Positions 1 through 7,333 of a stretch of 33,328 nucleotides of DNA are shown here, in pieces (within the stretch, counting starts at the first letter, position 1; each line of letters starts with the position of its first letter). Source of the DNA: a virus. The DNA lies in IMG/VR virus record IMGVR_UViG_3300030106_006913, positions 1 to 33,328 of that record; one strand, given 5' to 3'. Position numbers and translations under genes: made by a program. The notes beneath the pieces were generated by a model that was not told the DNA's origin, searched no databases, and worked only from the letters and a program-made list of their open reading frames with translations.

Positions 1-481
1 CGGGAAGATATGCTGCAAATGATCCTCTTCTGACATTACTTTGAGAAACAACAGAAGAAACCTTGTCATAAAGCTCCATAAAATGGACTGGTCCACTGGA
101 GGTTCCTCCTGCTGAAATCTCTGCTCCTCTTCCTCTTAGATCTCCAAAATAAGCAGATGTTCCAGCACCATGCTTTGTCTGCATTCCTACTTCGGCTTGC
201 TTGTCCAAAATAGCGTCCATTCTGTCTTCAATAAAGACACCATTGCAGGAGATGGGCAAACCTCTCTCTCTACCAAAGTTCGCCCAAATAGGGCTGGCTA
301 GTGAATAAAATCCGCGAGAAAGGTAGTCTTCAAACTTCTCAGCGAATCCTTTTACTTTTAGATATTTTTCAGCCGCAGCCGAAATATCATGTCCTCTTTG
401 TTCGGCAGATTCGCCTGTTTGTAAATACCCTCTTTTTAGAAAATCGCGAGAGTCCTTATTAAGCCATTTGTATTTCTTCAT
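1..481 (-). CDS. nrdA: Ribonucleotide reductase class I large subunit, N-terminal part (cut by window edge)
   Basis: The first 160 residues of the catalytic subunit that reduces ribonucleotides to deoxyribonucleotides for phage DNA synthesis. Seen: start ATG at 481, overlapping the nrdB stop as TAATG; the segment RGLPISCNGVFIED with Cys79, which fits the first redox-active Cys of the family; then GGTSSGPVHFMELYDK and SQSNVRRGSFAAYLP, the conserved barrel region around the specificity and substrate sites. Only about 78 residues precede the Cys, against roughly 220 in E. coli NrdA, so there is no room for the N-terminal ATP-cone allosteric domain. The absence of dATP feedback is inferred from that. 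The gene runs off the left edge and its remaining catalytic residues cannot be checked. It is co-transcribed after nrdB. Confidence 0.93.
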   Translation of the reverse strand, partial: MKKYKWLNKDSRDFLKRGYLQTGESAEQRGHDISAAAEKYLKVKGFAEKFEDYLSRGFYSLASPIWANFGRERGLPISCNGVFIEDRMDAILDKQAEVGMQTKHGAGTSAYFGDLRGRGAEISAGGTSSGPVHFMELYDKVSSVVSQSNVRRGSFAAYLP

Positions 482-1452
482 TAAAAAAGATCGTCAGCGT
501 CAAATGTTTGAGAGTTCTTAGAATATTCCACGGGTCTAGAATGGAAGAAGTCGGTGGCATTATTGCCTAACAATTCTTCTTCGAACCACATTGTATCTTC
601 CAATAAAGAAGTGTCAACATCAAACGCTGAATCAAAACCGATTTTTTCTAAAGAGTCATTAATTCTATTTTTTATGAACTCTTTCAAGATGTCGGCATTG
701 AGACCTTTTTCATTAAATCCATTTACCATCCAGTCTACGAGGTAACTTTCTGCTACAAAAGCAGCTTTAGCTTCGCTAGCAATCCTCTCCTCTAATTCAT
801 CATCAAAAAGCTCTGGATGTTCGCTTCGGATGGTGTTGATAATTTTGATTCCCGCAAGAGCGTGAATGTTTTCTTCGTTTCTGGTATATTTGACCTGCTG
901 ACCAGTATCCTTAAGAACATTACGGTAACGATTAAACCAATTAATCACATAGAACTGACTAAACAAAGAAACATTTTCCACAAACAAAGTAAAAAGAGTA
1001 AGTGCATACACATATTGCTTCTTGGAATCTTTGTAAAACTTGTGGTTATACTTGCGGAGATATTTAACTCTACCCTCAATAAAGTCGAGCTTTAGATTTT
1101 CCTCAAAAACATCTTCTAATCCCAGGACTTTTAAGAGTCTCTCATAAGCATTATTGTGAATAACCTCAACGTTTGCCATCACATAGCCGAGGTCCGTTAA
1201 ACTGGGATGAGGTAGGTTGTCTCCCAGCTTGCTCCAAAACTTCTTAACGGCTACTTCGATCTGTCCAATCGCAGAAAGAGTTCTGATGATCATTTCCCTC
1301 TCATCTTCGCTTAAATTTACGTTAAAATCCTGAATATCACTACTAAAACTAAACTCTTTGTCGGTCCAAAAACCGTTATGCATTGCCTCTATAAACTCCT
1401 GCGCCCATGGATAATGGTCGGGCTTCCTTGATACTTGTTCTTCGAAAATCAT
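481..1452 (-). CDS. nrdB: Ribonucleotide reductase class I small (radical) subunit
   Basis: A 323-residue ferritin-like subunit that generates the radical needed by NrdA. Seen: candidate metal ligands Glu66, Glu96, His99, Glu159, Glu194 and His197, in the spacing of the family (ExxH at 96-99 and again at 194-197). Tyr103 sits four residues after His99, the position of the radical Tyr122 of E. coli. The C-terminus ends FDADDLF, an acidic and aromatic tail like those that dock on NrdA. The first ligand is Glu where E. coli has Asp84. The gene leads a minus-strand operon with nrdA directly downstream (TAATG overlap) and has a sigma70-like promoter just upstream at 1462-1491. Function is secure; the radical subclass is not. 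Confidence 0.96.
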   Translation of the reverse strand: MIFEEQVSRKPDHYPWAQEFIEAMHNGFWTDKEFSFSSDIQDFNVNLSEDEREMIIRTLSAIGQIEVAVKKFWSKLGDNLPHPSLTDLGYVMANVEVIHNNAYERLLKVLGLEDVFEENLKLDFIEGRVKYLRKYNHKFYKDSKKQYVYALTLFTLFVENVSLFSQFYVINWFNRYRNVLKDTGQQVKYTRNEENIHALAGIKIINTIRSEHPELFDDELEERIASEAKAAFVAESYLVDWMVNGFNEKGLNADILKEFIKNRINDSLEKIGFDSAFDVDTSLLEDTMWFEEELLGNNATDFFHSRPVEYSKNSQTFDADDLF

Positions 1453-1461
1453 GACTAAACA

Positions 1462-1491
1462 ATTTTACACTTAGCAGTATGCCTCTGTCAA
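1462..1491 (-). promoter_or_regulatory. Sigma70-like promoter of nrdBA
   Basis: On the minus strand TTGACA (1491-1486) is followed after 18 bases by TAAAAT (1467-1462). The AAGTGTAA element (1472-1465) overlaps the -10 side. Transcription would start only a few bases before the nrdB ATG at 1452, so the mRNA may be almost leaderless. The promoter call is inferred from sequence only. Confidence 0.55.
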
Positions 1492-1520
1492 GTCAATATC
1501 AAAATTTCCGAAAATTTAAT

Positions 1521-1548
1521 TTGACAAACGAAAAGTCGCCCGTATAAT
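1521..1548 (+). promoter_or_regulatory. Strong sigma70-type promoter for the sigma-ssb-glycosyltransferase operon
   Basis: Consensus TTGACA (1521-1526), a 16-base spacer and consensus TATAAT (1543-1548). It points toward the plus-strand operon beginning at 1672 and lies back to back with the nrdB promoter. The leader would be about 115 bases long and contains the hairpin at 1605-1627. A perfect host-type promoter suggests early transcription by host polymerase; timing is inferred. Confidence 0.75.
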
Positions 1549-1604
1549 ATACCGTGAAACGGAGACAACGATTCTTCCTTTCCTAACGTAAAAGGTAAAG
1601 TATT

Positions 1605-1627
1605 ACGTTTTACTTACAGTAAAACGT
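1605..1627 (+). repeat. Perfect 10-bp inverted repeat (hairpin or operator) in the leader
   Basis: ACGTTTTACT (1605-1614), loop TAC, AGTAAAACGT (1618-1627), perfectly complementary. No U-tract follows on either strand, so it is not a standard terminator. It lies between the strong promoter and the sigma-like gene and could be an operator, an mRNA-stabilising hairpin or a processing site. A related AACGTAAAA occurs just upstream at 1585. Confidence 0.6.
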
Positions 1628-1629
1628 TA

Positions 1630-1637
1630 TATAAATA
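1630..1637 (+). promoter_or_regulatory. TATAAATA, late-promoter-like box
   Basis: Exact match to the T4 late promoter core TATAAATA, 34 bases before the GTG at 1672. The surrounding DNA is very AT-rich, so chance is a real possibility. It gains some weight because the same octamer occurs in two other gene-start regions (16204-16211 plus, 31565-31572 minus) and the phage encodes sigma-like proteins. Confidence 0.3.
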
Positions 1638-1671
1638 TAATATAAAATCAAGAATTGAACTTTCAGTTTTT

Positions 1672-2280
1672 GTGGAAAAAGGTAAACCAGAGCATAGAAT
1701 TGGGTCGATGAGTAGTGACTTGACTTTAATTTCTAAGATTCAAGACGACAATGACCAAGACAGCTTGTTGGAGATCATTGATCGTCACTCTGGTATTTTT
1801 CACTCAATGGTGAACCATTTTATGTCTCACCCTCAAAACTCTCTCGATAAGAGTCAGATAGTAGGAGAAAAAGATTCCACCATTTATTCTGCGGCTCTAA
1901 ATTATGATCCCGACAGAAATACAAAATTTTCTACCCACTTAGCGAACCAAACAAAGTGGAAATGTCTTAATGCCCTCAATAAAAGGAAAAAGAATAAAGA
2001 AATTTTTATTGATGACGAATATACCTATGTTGAACCTAGTTGTGACTCTTTCATTAGAGATATCAATAAAGGAGAGGCTATGTGTGTGTTTGAAAAATGT
2101 CTAGAGGAAGAAAAAGACGAAAGGGTAAAAAAAATAGTTGACATGCGATATGGAGCAGGTAATAATAAGCTCACACCTTGGAGACATATTGCGGAAGAGC
2201 TAAATATGAGCATTCAGGGATGCATTAATGTTCACAACAAGTTTATTAACAAAGTAAAAAAAGAAGGAAATTATGTTTAA
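1672..2280 (+). CDS. Phage RNA polymerase sigma-like factor
   Basis: A 202-residue protein with a compact sigma70-family layout. Residues 78-105 (NYDPDRNTKFSTHLANQTKW and the basic stretch after it) resemble region 2, where sigma factors bind core polymerase and the -10 box. Residues 167-195 (LTPWRHIAEELNMSIQGCIN) form a region-4-like helix-turn-helix. The start is uncertain: GTG at 1672 or ATG at 1708 (protein beginning MSSDLTLISK); neither has a strong Shine-Dalgarno. It is the first gene after a consensus host-type promoter, which suits an early-made factor that redirects transcription to later phage genes (inference). Its end overlaps the ssb start by 8 bases. A second sigma-like protein lies at 30537-31253. 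Confidence 0.75.
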   Translation: MEKGKPEHRIGSMSSDLTLISKIQDDNDQDSLLEIIDRHSGIFHSMVNHFMSHPQNSLDKSQIVGEKDSTIYSAALNYDPDRNTKFSTHLANQTKWKCLNALNKRKKNKEIFIDDEYTYVEPSCDSFIRDINKGEAMCVFEKCLEEEKDERVKKIVDMRYGAGNNKLTPWRHIAEELNMSIQGCINVHNKFINKVKKEGNYV

Positions 2281-2635
2281 TTCAATCACCGCAGCCGCAT
2301 ATCTTGTAAAAGACCCTGAAGTCCGTCAAACCAGCACTGGTAAAAAGGTCGCCAACCTTAGGGCTGGCATTTCGACATCAAATGCTAAAACAAAATGTTT
2401 TATTGATATCGAATACTGGGACAAGACCGCTGAAATTGCAGAAAAGTATCTCAGCAAGGGAAGAGAATTTATTGTTCAAGGAGAACTCTGCATGTCTTCT
2501 TGGGAAAAGGATGGGAAGAACTTTAGTAAATATCACATCAGAGGAAAAGACTTGCAGTTTTTGAGTTCGGCTAAAAAGTCCGACTCCGATGGAGGTAATG
2601 ACTCATCCCAAGACTCTGACGATGTTCCCTTTTAA
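2273..2635 (+). CDS. ssb: Single-stranded DNA-binding protein
   Basis: A 120-residue OB-fold SSB. Seen: the N-terminus MFNSITAAAYLVKDPEVRQT followed by KKVANLRAGIST, then YWDKTAEIAEKYLSKGREF and VQGEL, the usual OB core of bacterial and phage SSBs. It then has a Ser/Asp-rich linker and the acidic tip DSDDVPF, which matches the C-terminal peptide that recruits replication and repair partners. The start at 2273 is supported by GGAAATTATG with a Shine-Dalgarno-like AAGGA and by overlap with the previous stop. It coats single strands during replication and recombination. Its end overlaps the glycosyltransferase start as TAATG. Confidence 0.93.
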   Translation: MFNSITAAAYLVKDPEVRQTSTGKKVANLRAGISTSNAKTKCFIDIEYWDKTAEIAEKYLSKGREFIVQGELCMSSWEKDGKNFSKYHIRGKDLQFLSSAKKSDSDGGNDSSQDSDDVPF

Positions 2636-3714
2636 TGAAATTAATATTAGAAGCACCATTTAACAGCTTAAGCTTTGGCAATGTTTCTCTAAACATTGTT
2701 AGAGAATTACACAGAAAAGAAGTTGAGTTGTCTATTTTCCCAGCAGGGGATTTAGATTTTAAAGCTTATGAAATATCTGATGATTTAAAAAAATATATCG
2801 AAGATTCCATAAATAATAGGTGGAAAAATATTTCAGCAGCAACTCCTTCTCTTAAGTTGTGGCACTTAAATGGAAGTGAAAATAGGAAGACTAAAGATCA
2901 ATATCTTTTTACTTTCTATGAATGCAACCAACCTACAGAAGTAGAAACTAAAATTTGTGGCTTACAAGACAAAACGTTCTTTAGCTCAAGAGAGGCAAAG
3001 AAACATTTTACAGATCAAGGGCTTACTAATTGTCAGTTTATCCCTTTGGGCTTTGACGAAGATTTTAAAGTAACAGGGAAAGAGTATTTAAAAGATACCA
3101 TTCATTTTGGTTTGATGGGTAAGTTTGAAAAAAGAAAGCATACTCAAAAAATAATCAAAACTTGGCTCAAGAAATACGGCAACAATCCAAAATATCAACT
3201 TTCTTGTTGTATCTCTAACCCATTCTTTAAACCTGAACAAATGCAAGGTCTATGGAATGACACTCTTGAAGGAGTCAATTATAATAATTTAAATATTATT
3301 CCTCATCTGCAAAAAAACAGTGAGGTTAATGAGTTATTAAACGCAATTGATATTGATCTAACTGGTTTATCGGGTGGTGAGGGCTGGAACTTGCCAGCAT
3401 TCAATGCTACATGTTTAGGTAAGTGGAGCGTGGTTTTGAATTCAACATCGCACAAAGACTGGGCTACCGAAGAGAACTCTATTTTAATTGAGCCCTCTGG
3501 AGAAATGCCAGCCGAAGATGGGGTGTTCTTCAAAAAAGATTCTCCCTTTAATCAGGGAACATTTTATACTTGGTCGGAAGATCAGGCTTTAGAAGCGATG
3601 GAGAAAGCTGAATCTAAGGTGGGTCAAATTAACACTGAGGGTGTCAAGATGGGGGACAGTATGACATATTCTAAAACTGTTGATTCTATTTTAGACTGTA
3701 TATACAGTAGTTGA
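2635..3714 (+). CDS. Glycosyltransferase, GT-B fold (GT4-like)
   Basis: A 359-residue protein with the second half of a GT-B glycosyltransferase. Residues about 135-170 (FFSSREAKKHF, then FIPLGFDEDF) are the inter-domain segment; IHFGLMGKFEKRKHTQKII begins the donor-binding domain; SGGEGWNLPAFNATCLGK followed by VVLNSTSHKDWA matches the Glu-containing nucleotide-sugar loop of this class. No signal peptide or membrane helix is seen, so it acts in the cytoplasm. The substrate is unknown: it could glycosylate a virion protein, phage DNA or a host surface precursor. It is translationally coupled to ssb (TAATG) and is the last gene before the hsp20 promoter. Confidence 0.85.
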   Translation: MKLILEAPFNSLSFGNVSLNIVRELHRKEVELSIFPAGDLDFKAYEISDDLKKYIEDSINNRWKNISAATPSLKLWHLNGSENRKTKDQYLFTFYECNQPTEVETKICGLQDKTFFSSREAKKHFTDQGLTNCQFIPLGFDEDFKVTGKEYLKDTIHFGLMGKFEKRKHTQKIIKTWLKKYGNNPKYQLSCCISNPFFKPEQMQGLWNDTLEGVNYNNLNIIPHLQKNSEVNELLNAIDIDLTGLSGGEGWNLPAFNATCLGKWSVVLNSTSHKDWATEENSILIEPSGEMPAEDGVFFKKDSPFNQGTFYTWSEDQALEAMEKAESKVGQINTEGVKMGDSMTYSKTVDSILDCIYSS

Positions 3715-3739
3715 AGAATGGTATCTTAAGTGCTATAAT
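3711..3739 (+). promoter_or_regulatory. Extended -10 promoter for hsp20
   Basis: TTGAAG (3711-3716), a 17-base spacer, then TGC-TATAAT (3731-3739), a textbook extended -10. The -35 overlaps the glycosyltransferase stop codon. Transcription would begin about 3746, two bases before the hsp20 ATG at 3748, and no Shine-Dalgarno is present, so a leaderless hsp20 mRNA is implied. Confidence 0.65.
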
Positions 3740-3747
3740 ATAAGTAT

Positions 3748-4083
3748 ATGAATACTTTAATTAATTCCCTTTTTAATGGCTTAAACGATCTCTCTCCAAG
3801 AGATCTAATGATTAGAAAAAAATCTTGTGTTGCTGATACAGGAGATGTTTATGTGGCAGAAGTAGAGTTGGCTGGCTTCTCTAAAAAAGATATCAACATT
3901 AGTATTGTTGATGGAGTTGTAGAGCTTGAGGCAAAAAACAAAGACCGTTCTCAGAAATTTAAATTACATTTAAATGATTTAGTCTCAGAGGATCATGTAT
4001 CTGCTGAGATGAAAAATGGGCTGTTGAAGCTAACTCTTCCAAAGAAAACTGTATCAGAGGCAAAACAAATCGAGATTAAGTAA
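3748..4083 (+). CDS. hsp20: Small heat shock protein, Hsp20/alpha-crystallin family
   Basis: A 111-residue holdase-type chaperone. Seen: an alpha-crystallin domain from about residue 25 to 103, with YVAEVELAGFSKKDINISI at the start and MKNGLLKLTLPKK at the conserved G-x-L end. The C-terminus QIEIK contains the I-x-I motif used in oligomer assembly. The N-terminal arm is short. Phage Hsp20 genes are common in marine T4-like phages and are thought to protect virion or replication proteins. It has its own promoter, separate from the upstream operon, and overlaps the next gene as TAATG. Confidence 0.93.
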   Translation: MNTLINSLFNGLNDLSPRDLMIRKKSCVADTGDVYVAEVELAGFSKKDINISIVDGVVELEAKNKDRSQKFKLHLNDLVSEDHVSAEMKNGLLKLTLPKKTVSEAKQIEIK

Positions 4084-4466
4084 TGCCTATTTATGTTTAC
4101 AAACATCCCGAGCGAGAAGAATACCGCGAGGTTGTTCAAGGGATGAATGATGAACATGTTTATTCTGAAGATGGCGTTGAATGGAGCAGGGTTTTTCTTG
4201 CTCCCAACGCATCTATAGATAATTCAATTGATCCTTTTAGTAAGCAACAATATTTAGAAGCGACAAAAAATAAAAAAGGCACTGTTGGAGACATGATGAA
4301 TCTATCAGCAGAACTTAGTCAAAAACGAGCAGATAAATCTGGAGGTCTAGATCCTGTTAAAGAGAAATTCTTTGATAACTATGCCAAGGAAAGGGGTGGC
4401 TCTGAACACCCTGATAGACCAAAGAAAGTTTACGAAAGTAAAAACGTAAAGGTTGAGTATGATTAG
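4083..4466 (+). CDS. Small FmdB-like protein lacking the zinc-binding cysteines
   Basis: A 127-residue soluble protein. The start MPIYVYKHPEREEYREVVQG resembles the first strands of FmdB-type zinc ribbons (MPIYxYxC...), but no cysteine is present at all, so the zinc site is absent. The rest is polar and probably helical (KKGTVGDMMNLSAELSQKRA; DPVKEKFFDNYAKERGG). As far as I recall, similar proteins occur in cyanophages without a known role. It is coupled to hsp20 (TAATG). It ends convergently against the tail cluster, the two stop codons sharing TTAG at 4463-4466 with no terminator between. Confidence 0.6.
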   Translation: MPIYVYKHPEREEYREVVQGMNDEHVYSEDGVEWSRVFLAPNASIDNSIDPFSKQQYLEATKNKKGTVGDMMNLSAELSQKRADKSGGLDPVKEKFFDNYAKERGGSEHPDRPKKVYESKNVKVEYD

Positions 4467-5557
4467 TAGGGTGTTCCACTAAGTCTTAATCCTTTTTCTT
4501 CAGTTACTTTAAAACTAAAGTCAGCATTAAAGTTCATTACATCGTTTATACCCATGGTATAATTGTAAGATGCTAGCTTCGCATCTTGAACTTCATAAAC
4601 TATTTTTTTGTCTCCAGACGCTATTACACATTCAAAGCTATAGTTTTCATCATTATCTAAAACTCCAGTCATTAATCCGTCATCAAAACCTGACACCAAG
4701 GAAGACACGCTAAATGATCCATCAGCAGGAAATTGAGCTTTTCTGTTGTATGGAAAATTATTTCCTAATCCATAAGACGATACCCTAGACAAATTAACTT
4801 GCATATTTATAGACTGAACAAGATGAACTCCTGATAGGTTTTGTCCTCCTACCTGTAAATTTTGAAGGGTTATGCTACTGTTTGGATCGGTGGGATTAAC
4901 AATGGGAGGAGTAATATCATTGCTCGTTCCAGGATCAATTTCAAAAATGCAACGTTTAACATTGTCGTTATTTCCTCCAGTCAAGTTTATAGCTGGCATT
5001 TCCATTGAGGTTCCAGTTAAACTTTCATAAACCATATTAGAAGCAATATAGCTAGTGGTAACTAGCGGTAGACCACCAATTGAATAAGATAAAGAATATG
5101 AAGTAGTATAGCAGTTTCCAAAAGCTAAACAATCAAAACCCGTGAGATTAAAAACATCACTACCACCCGTTATTACATCATAAGGCTCATAAGTTGCATT
5201 TTCAGGAGGAAGCACCACATAAAAGTTAGTGCTGTAATTAGAAACACCCCCAAACATTTGTTTATAACTTATCCATGCATTTTGTGAAAAAAGACCGAAA
5301 CTTTCGTTCGCCAAGGATGGCTCTGGTATATAAGAAAAATTTAATTCAATGTCAGGTTGTCTATTAAGTTGGCGAAAAGATAAGTCTTGAGTTCCTAGCT
5401 GTTTAGGTTCCTCTCTAGACATTCCCACACTATAGCTAAAATTCTGAACTAATTTATAAGGTTGAATAGTGGTATCACTTGGATCAAAAGCATTTCCTCC
5501 CCCCTCTCCAACAAGAACGGCTGCGTCATCACTTTGTATGGCTATAGATCTAGGCAT
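4463..5557 (-). CDS. Tail-tube-like structural protein, paralogue A
   Basis: A 364-residue beta-rich protein with no known catalytic motif. It clearly resembles the putative major tube protein at 18178-19287. Shared landmarks are an N-terminal strand followed by a Q(F/L)G turn (NFSYSVGMSREEPKQLGTQD), FGNCYTTSYSLSYSIGGLPLV, EMPAIN, and VQSINMQVNLSR followed by LGNNFPYNRKAQFP. The two halves look like repeated tube-type beta domains. It is the last gene of the minus-strand tail operon, after the tape measure, so it is probably a baseplate or tail-tip ring or a tail decoration protein (inference). One base separates it from the gene before it. Confidence 0.7.
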   Translation of the reverse strand: MPRSIAIQSDDAAVLVGEGGGNAFDPSDTTIQPYKLVQNFSYSVGMSREEPKQLGTQDLSFRQLNRQPDIELNFSYIPEPSLANESFGLFSQNAWISYKQMFGGVSNYSTNFYVVLPPENATYEPYDVITGGSDVFNLTGFDCLAFGNCYTTSYSLSYSIGGLPLVTTSYIASNMVYESLTGTSMEMPAINLTGGNNDNVKRCIFEIDPGTSNDITPPIVNPTDPNSSITLQNLQVGGQNLSGVHLVQSINMQVNLSRVSSYGLGNNFPYNRKAQFPADGSFSVSSLVSGFDDGLMTGVLDNDENYSFECVIASGDKKIVYEVQDAKLASYNYTMGINDVMNFNADFSFKVTEEKGLRLSGTPY

Positions 5558-5558
5558 T

Positions 5559-6515
5559 TTATGTTCCTGTTGGTATTACACCGAGAGGATCTTCTACGAG
5601 ATCAACGGTTAATTTATTAGAATTTGAATAATTCCAAGTATGACTCCATGTAGGGGAATAATATACTTTAGGTCTATTATATACAGAAGGAATCTGGTGT
5701 TCAAACCTCCTATAACCTCCTTTGTTTTCCAAGAAATGAATCATACACTTTGTCTGCTTGTCAGAAATATTTTCAAAAGAATAATTCATCCCAAAAGTAG
5801 AAATGTTATCATTCGTTTTTAATCTTTGAGTAAAAGAGTTCTGATATTGTAAAACGTCAGCTTTAATTTGAACATCGTTTTGAGTTCCAATATCAGGCTC
5901 AAAAAAGAATTTTTGAGTCCACATTGATGAGGCTCCTGTAGGGCTGTTAGTCTCACTAGAAGAGTGATCTCCAGTGCAATAATAAAAGTTATCTAACTTG
6001 GTTTGATTTAATCCCGAATAAACGATGTCATATTTTTCATAACTAGTAGAAGGCTTCCATCCCTGAAAAGATAAATTGGGAAAAGTTCCCATTCCAGACC
6101 AATTAAACAAGGTGGGTGCATGATCTACATTGATTTTAGCAGCGACCTCGAAATGTTGGTTGTTAATAAAATTAATTGCATAATTATCACAAAAACCTGA
6201 AAATGTTTTATAGATTCCTAAGTTATCGGGAGATATTTCTATAGGCAGATTGCCTGACTGTGCCTCGAAAAAAGCGGCTAGTCTACGAGCATTAGTCTCG
6301 TTAACGTCATACCTTAAAGAAAACGTTGCCGACAAACTGTTAGCAGATAAGGGAATTAAATTATAATAAAAATCATCAGTGGTATAACTGTGATTGGTCG
6401 CTTGAAAGTCTACTTGAGATCCATAGACTGGAGTAAGAGATAATCCAGCTAACTTGGAGGGAATAGTAACCCCCGAAATATTATCATCTCTGTTGTAAAA
6501 TAAACTTTCGCTCAT
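5559..6515 (-). CDS. Minor tail protein, gpM-like, with a carbohydrate-binding-like insert
   Basis: A 318-residue tail protein in three parts. Residues 25-131 and 215-310 look like two copies of the lambda gpM-type minor tail domain (pattern: a strand, AAFFEAQSG or HFLENKGGYRRF, then a strand pair ending in NNQHFEVAAKIN or SNKLTVDLVED). The second copy has the gpM hallmarks FTQRL, FLENKGGYRRF and PTWSHTWNY. Residues 152-201 between them (W153, Y159, YD162-163, FYYC177-180, H184, W199) have the aromatic pattern of small CBM5/12-type chitin or carbohydrate-binding domains. It lies downstream of the tape measure, where tip proteins are encoded. Tail-tip attachment with glycan contact is inferred. 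It overlaps the preceding gene (ATGA). Confidence 0.72.
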   Translation of the reverse strand: MSESLFYNRDDNISGVTIPSKLAGLSLTPVYGSQVDFQATNHSYTTDDFYYNLIPLSANSLSATFSLRYDVNETNARRLAAFFEAQSGNLPIEISPDNLGIYKTFSGFCDNYAINFINNQHFEVAAKINVDHAPTLFNWSGMGTFPNLSFQGWKPSTSYEKYDIVYSGLNQTKLDNFYYCTGDHSSSETNSPTGASSMWTQKFFFEPDIGTQNDVQIKADVLQYQNSFTQRLKTNDNISTFGMNYSFENISDKQTKCMIHFLENKGGYRRFEHQIPSVYNRPKVYYSPTWSHTWNYSNSNKLTVDLVEDPLGVIPTGT

Positions 6516-7333
6516 GAGTGACCAACATAGTTAAGTGTTAAACGAACTGCTCCATCAGCACTTGAATTTAGCTGTTCTGAAACCAATGATGCTTTAGGAA
6601 TAGTCAAGGTTTGTAAGGAAGTTCCATCCCTACCATTAATAGTAAAAGAAACTGTCTTGTTTTCTTTTCCATATCCTAAAAAACTTAAACCGCTTTCTAA
6701 AAATATGTCATCCACTTCTAGTTGAACTGAAGCTGTATATTGAATTGGGTTAATGTGTTTTACTTCGGTTGGTGTTTCTAACCCAACCGTATAATAAGGT
6801 TTTTTGTTTACTGCTAAAGAATAATCAAAACCTATAACCCTGTTAGTGGAGCTATTATCGCACGTTGCAGTTATTGATCCCTGACTCGGTATGTAAATAG
6901 CGGTAGTCGATGCACCCGATGCATTAATTCCACTCCTCATCTCATCATAAACAACAAAGCTTGCATTTACTTTAGGCACTGCTCCAACCGCACAGTTAAC
7001 AGAATACGACGATAAATACCCCTCCTCAAATCCATATGAAGCATTGTTATCATAGTTAAAGCTTCCTGCCAATTTCGATGAGGCTCCTGTAAAATTCAAA
7101 ACAGGATCGTTATAAATAAGATATCTTGAAAAAGAAACTGTTTGCTGGGTTGGACCACCAATTGTAGTAAGACCTTGGCTTGAACCTAGCGGAGAAAGAG
7201 TGTTGGCGCTATTTGAATAACCAATATCAAGAGATTCAATACCTGAAAGTTCTCTAGGATCTAGGGTTGCCCCAATGCCTACTAACCCAGATATAAAAAA
7301 ATGGTTTTGGTAATTTAATGTGGTGTCATACAT
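6512..7333 (-). CDS. Tail-tube-like structural protein, paralogue B
   Basis: A 273-residue beta-rich protein immediately downstream of the tape measure, coupled to it by TAATG. It shares the layout of the proteins at 4463-5557 and 18178-19287: an N-terminal strand with a LG turn (IESLDIGYSNSANTLSPLG), then EEGYLSSYSVNCAVGAVPKV followed by FVVYDEMRSG in the middle, then a second half starting VIGFDYSLAVNKKPYYTVG. It is shorter, because it lacks the insertions of the other copies. By position it could be the distal tail protein that caps the tube after the tape measure. That role is inferred from gene order only. Confidence 0.66.
   Translation of the reverse strand: MYDTTLNYQNHFFISGLVGIGATLDPRELSGIESLDIGYSNSANTLSPLGSSQGLTTIGGPTQQTVSFSRYLIYNDPVLNFTGASSKLAGSFNYDNNASYGFEEGYLSSYSVNCAVGAVPKVNASFVVYDEMRSGINASGASTTAIYIPSQGSITATCDNSSTNRVIGFDYSLAVNKKPYYTVGLETPTEVKHINPIQYTASVQLEVDDIFLESGLSFLGYGKENKTVSFTINGRDGTSLQTLTIPKASLVSEQLNSSADGAVRLTLNYVGHS

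Noticed and set aside
1605-1627. Rho-independent terminator
   Set aside because: The hairpin is AT-rich and no T-run follows on either strand; it lies inside a leader, before a gene.
7111-7118. TATAAATA as a further late promoter
   Set aside because: It falls inside the coding sequence of a tail gene, on the strand opposite to it, with no gene start nearby. A chance match in AT-rich DNA is likely.
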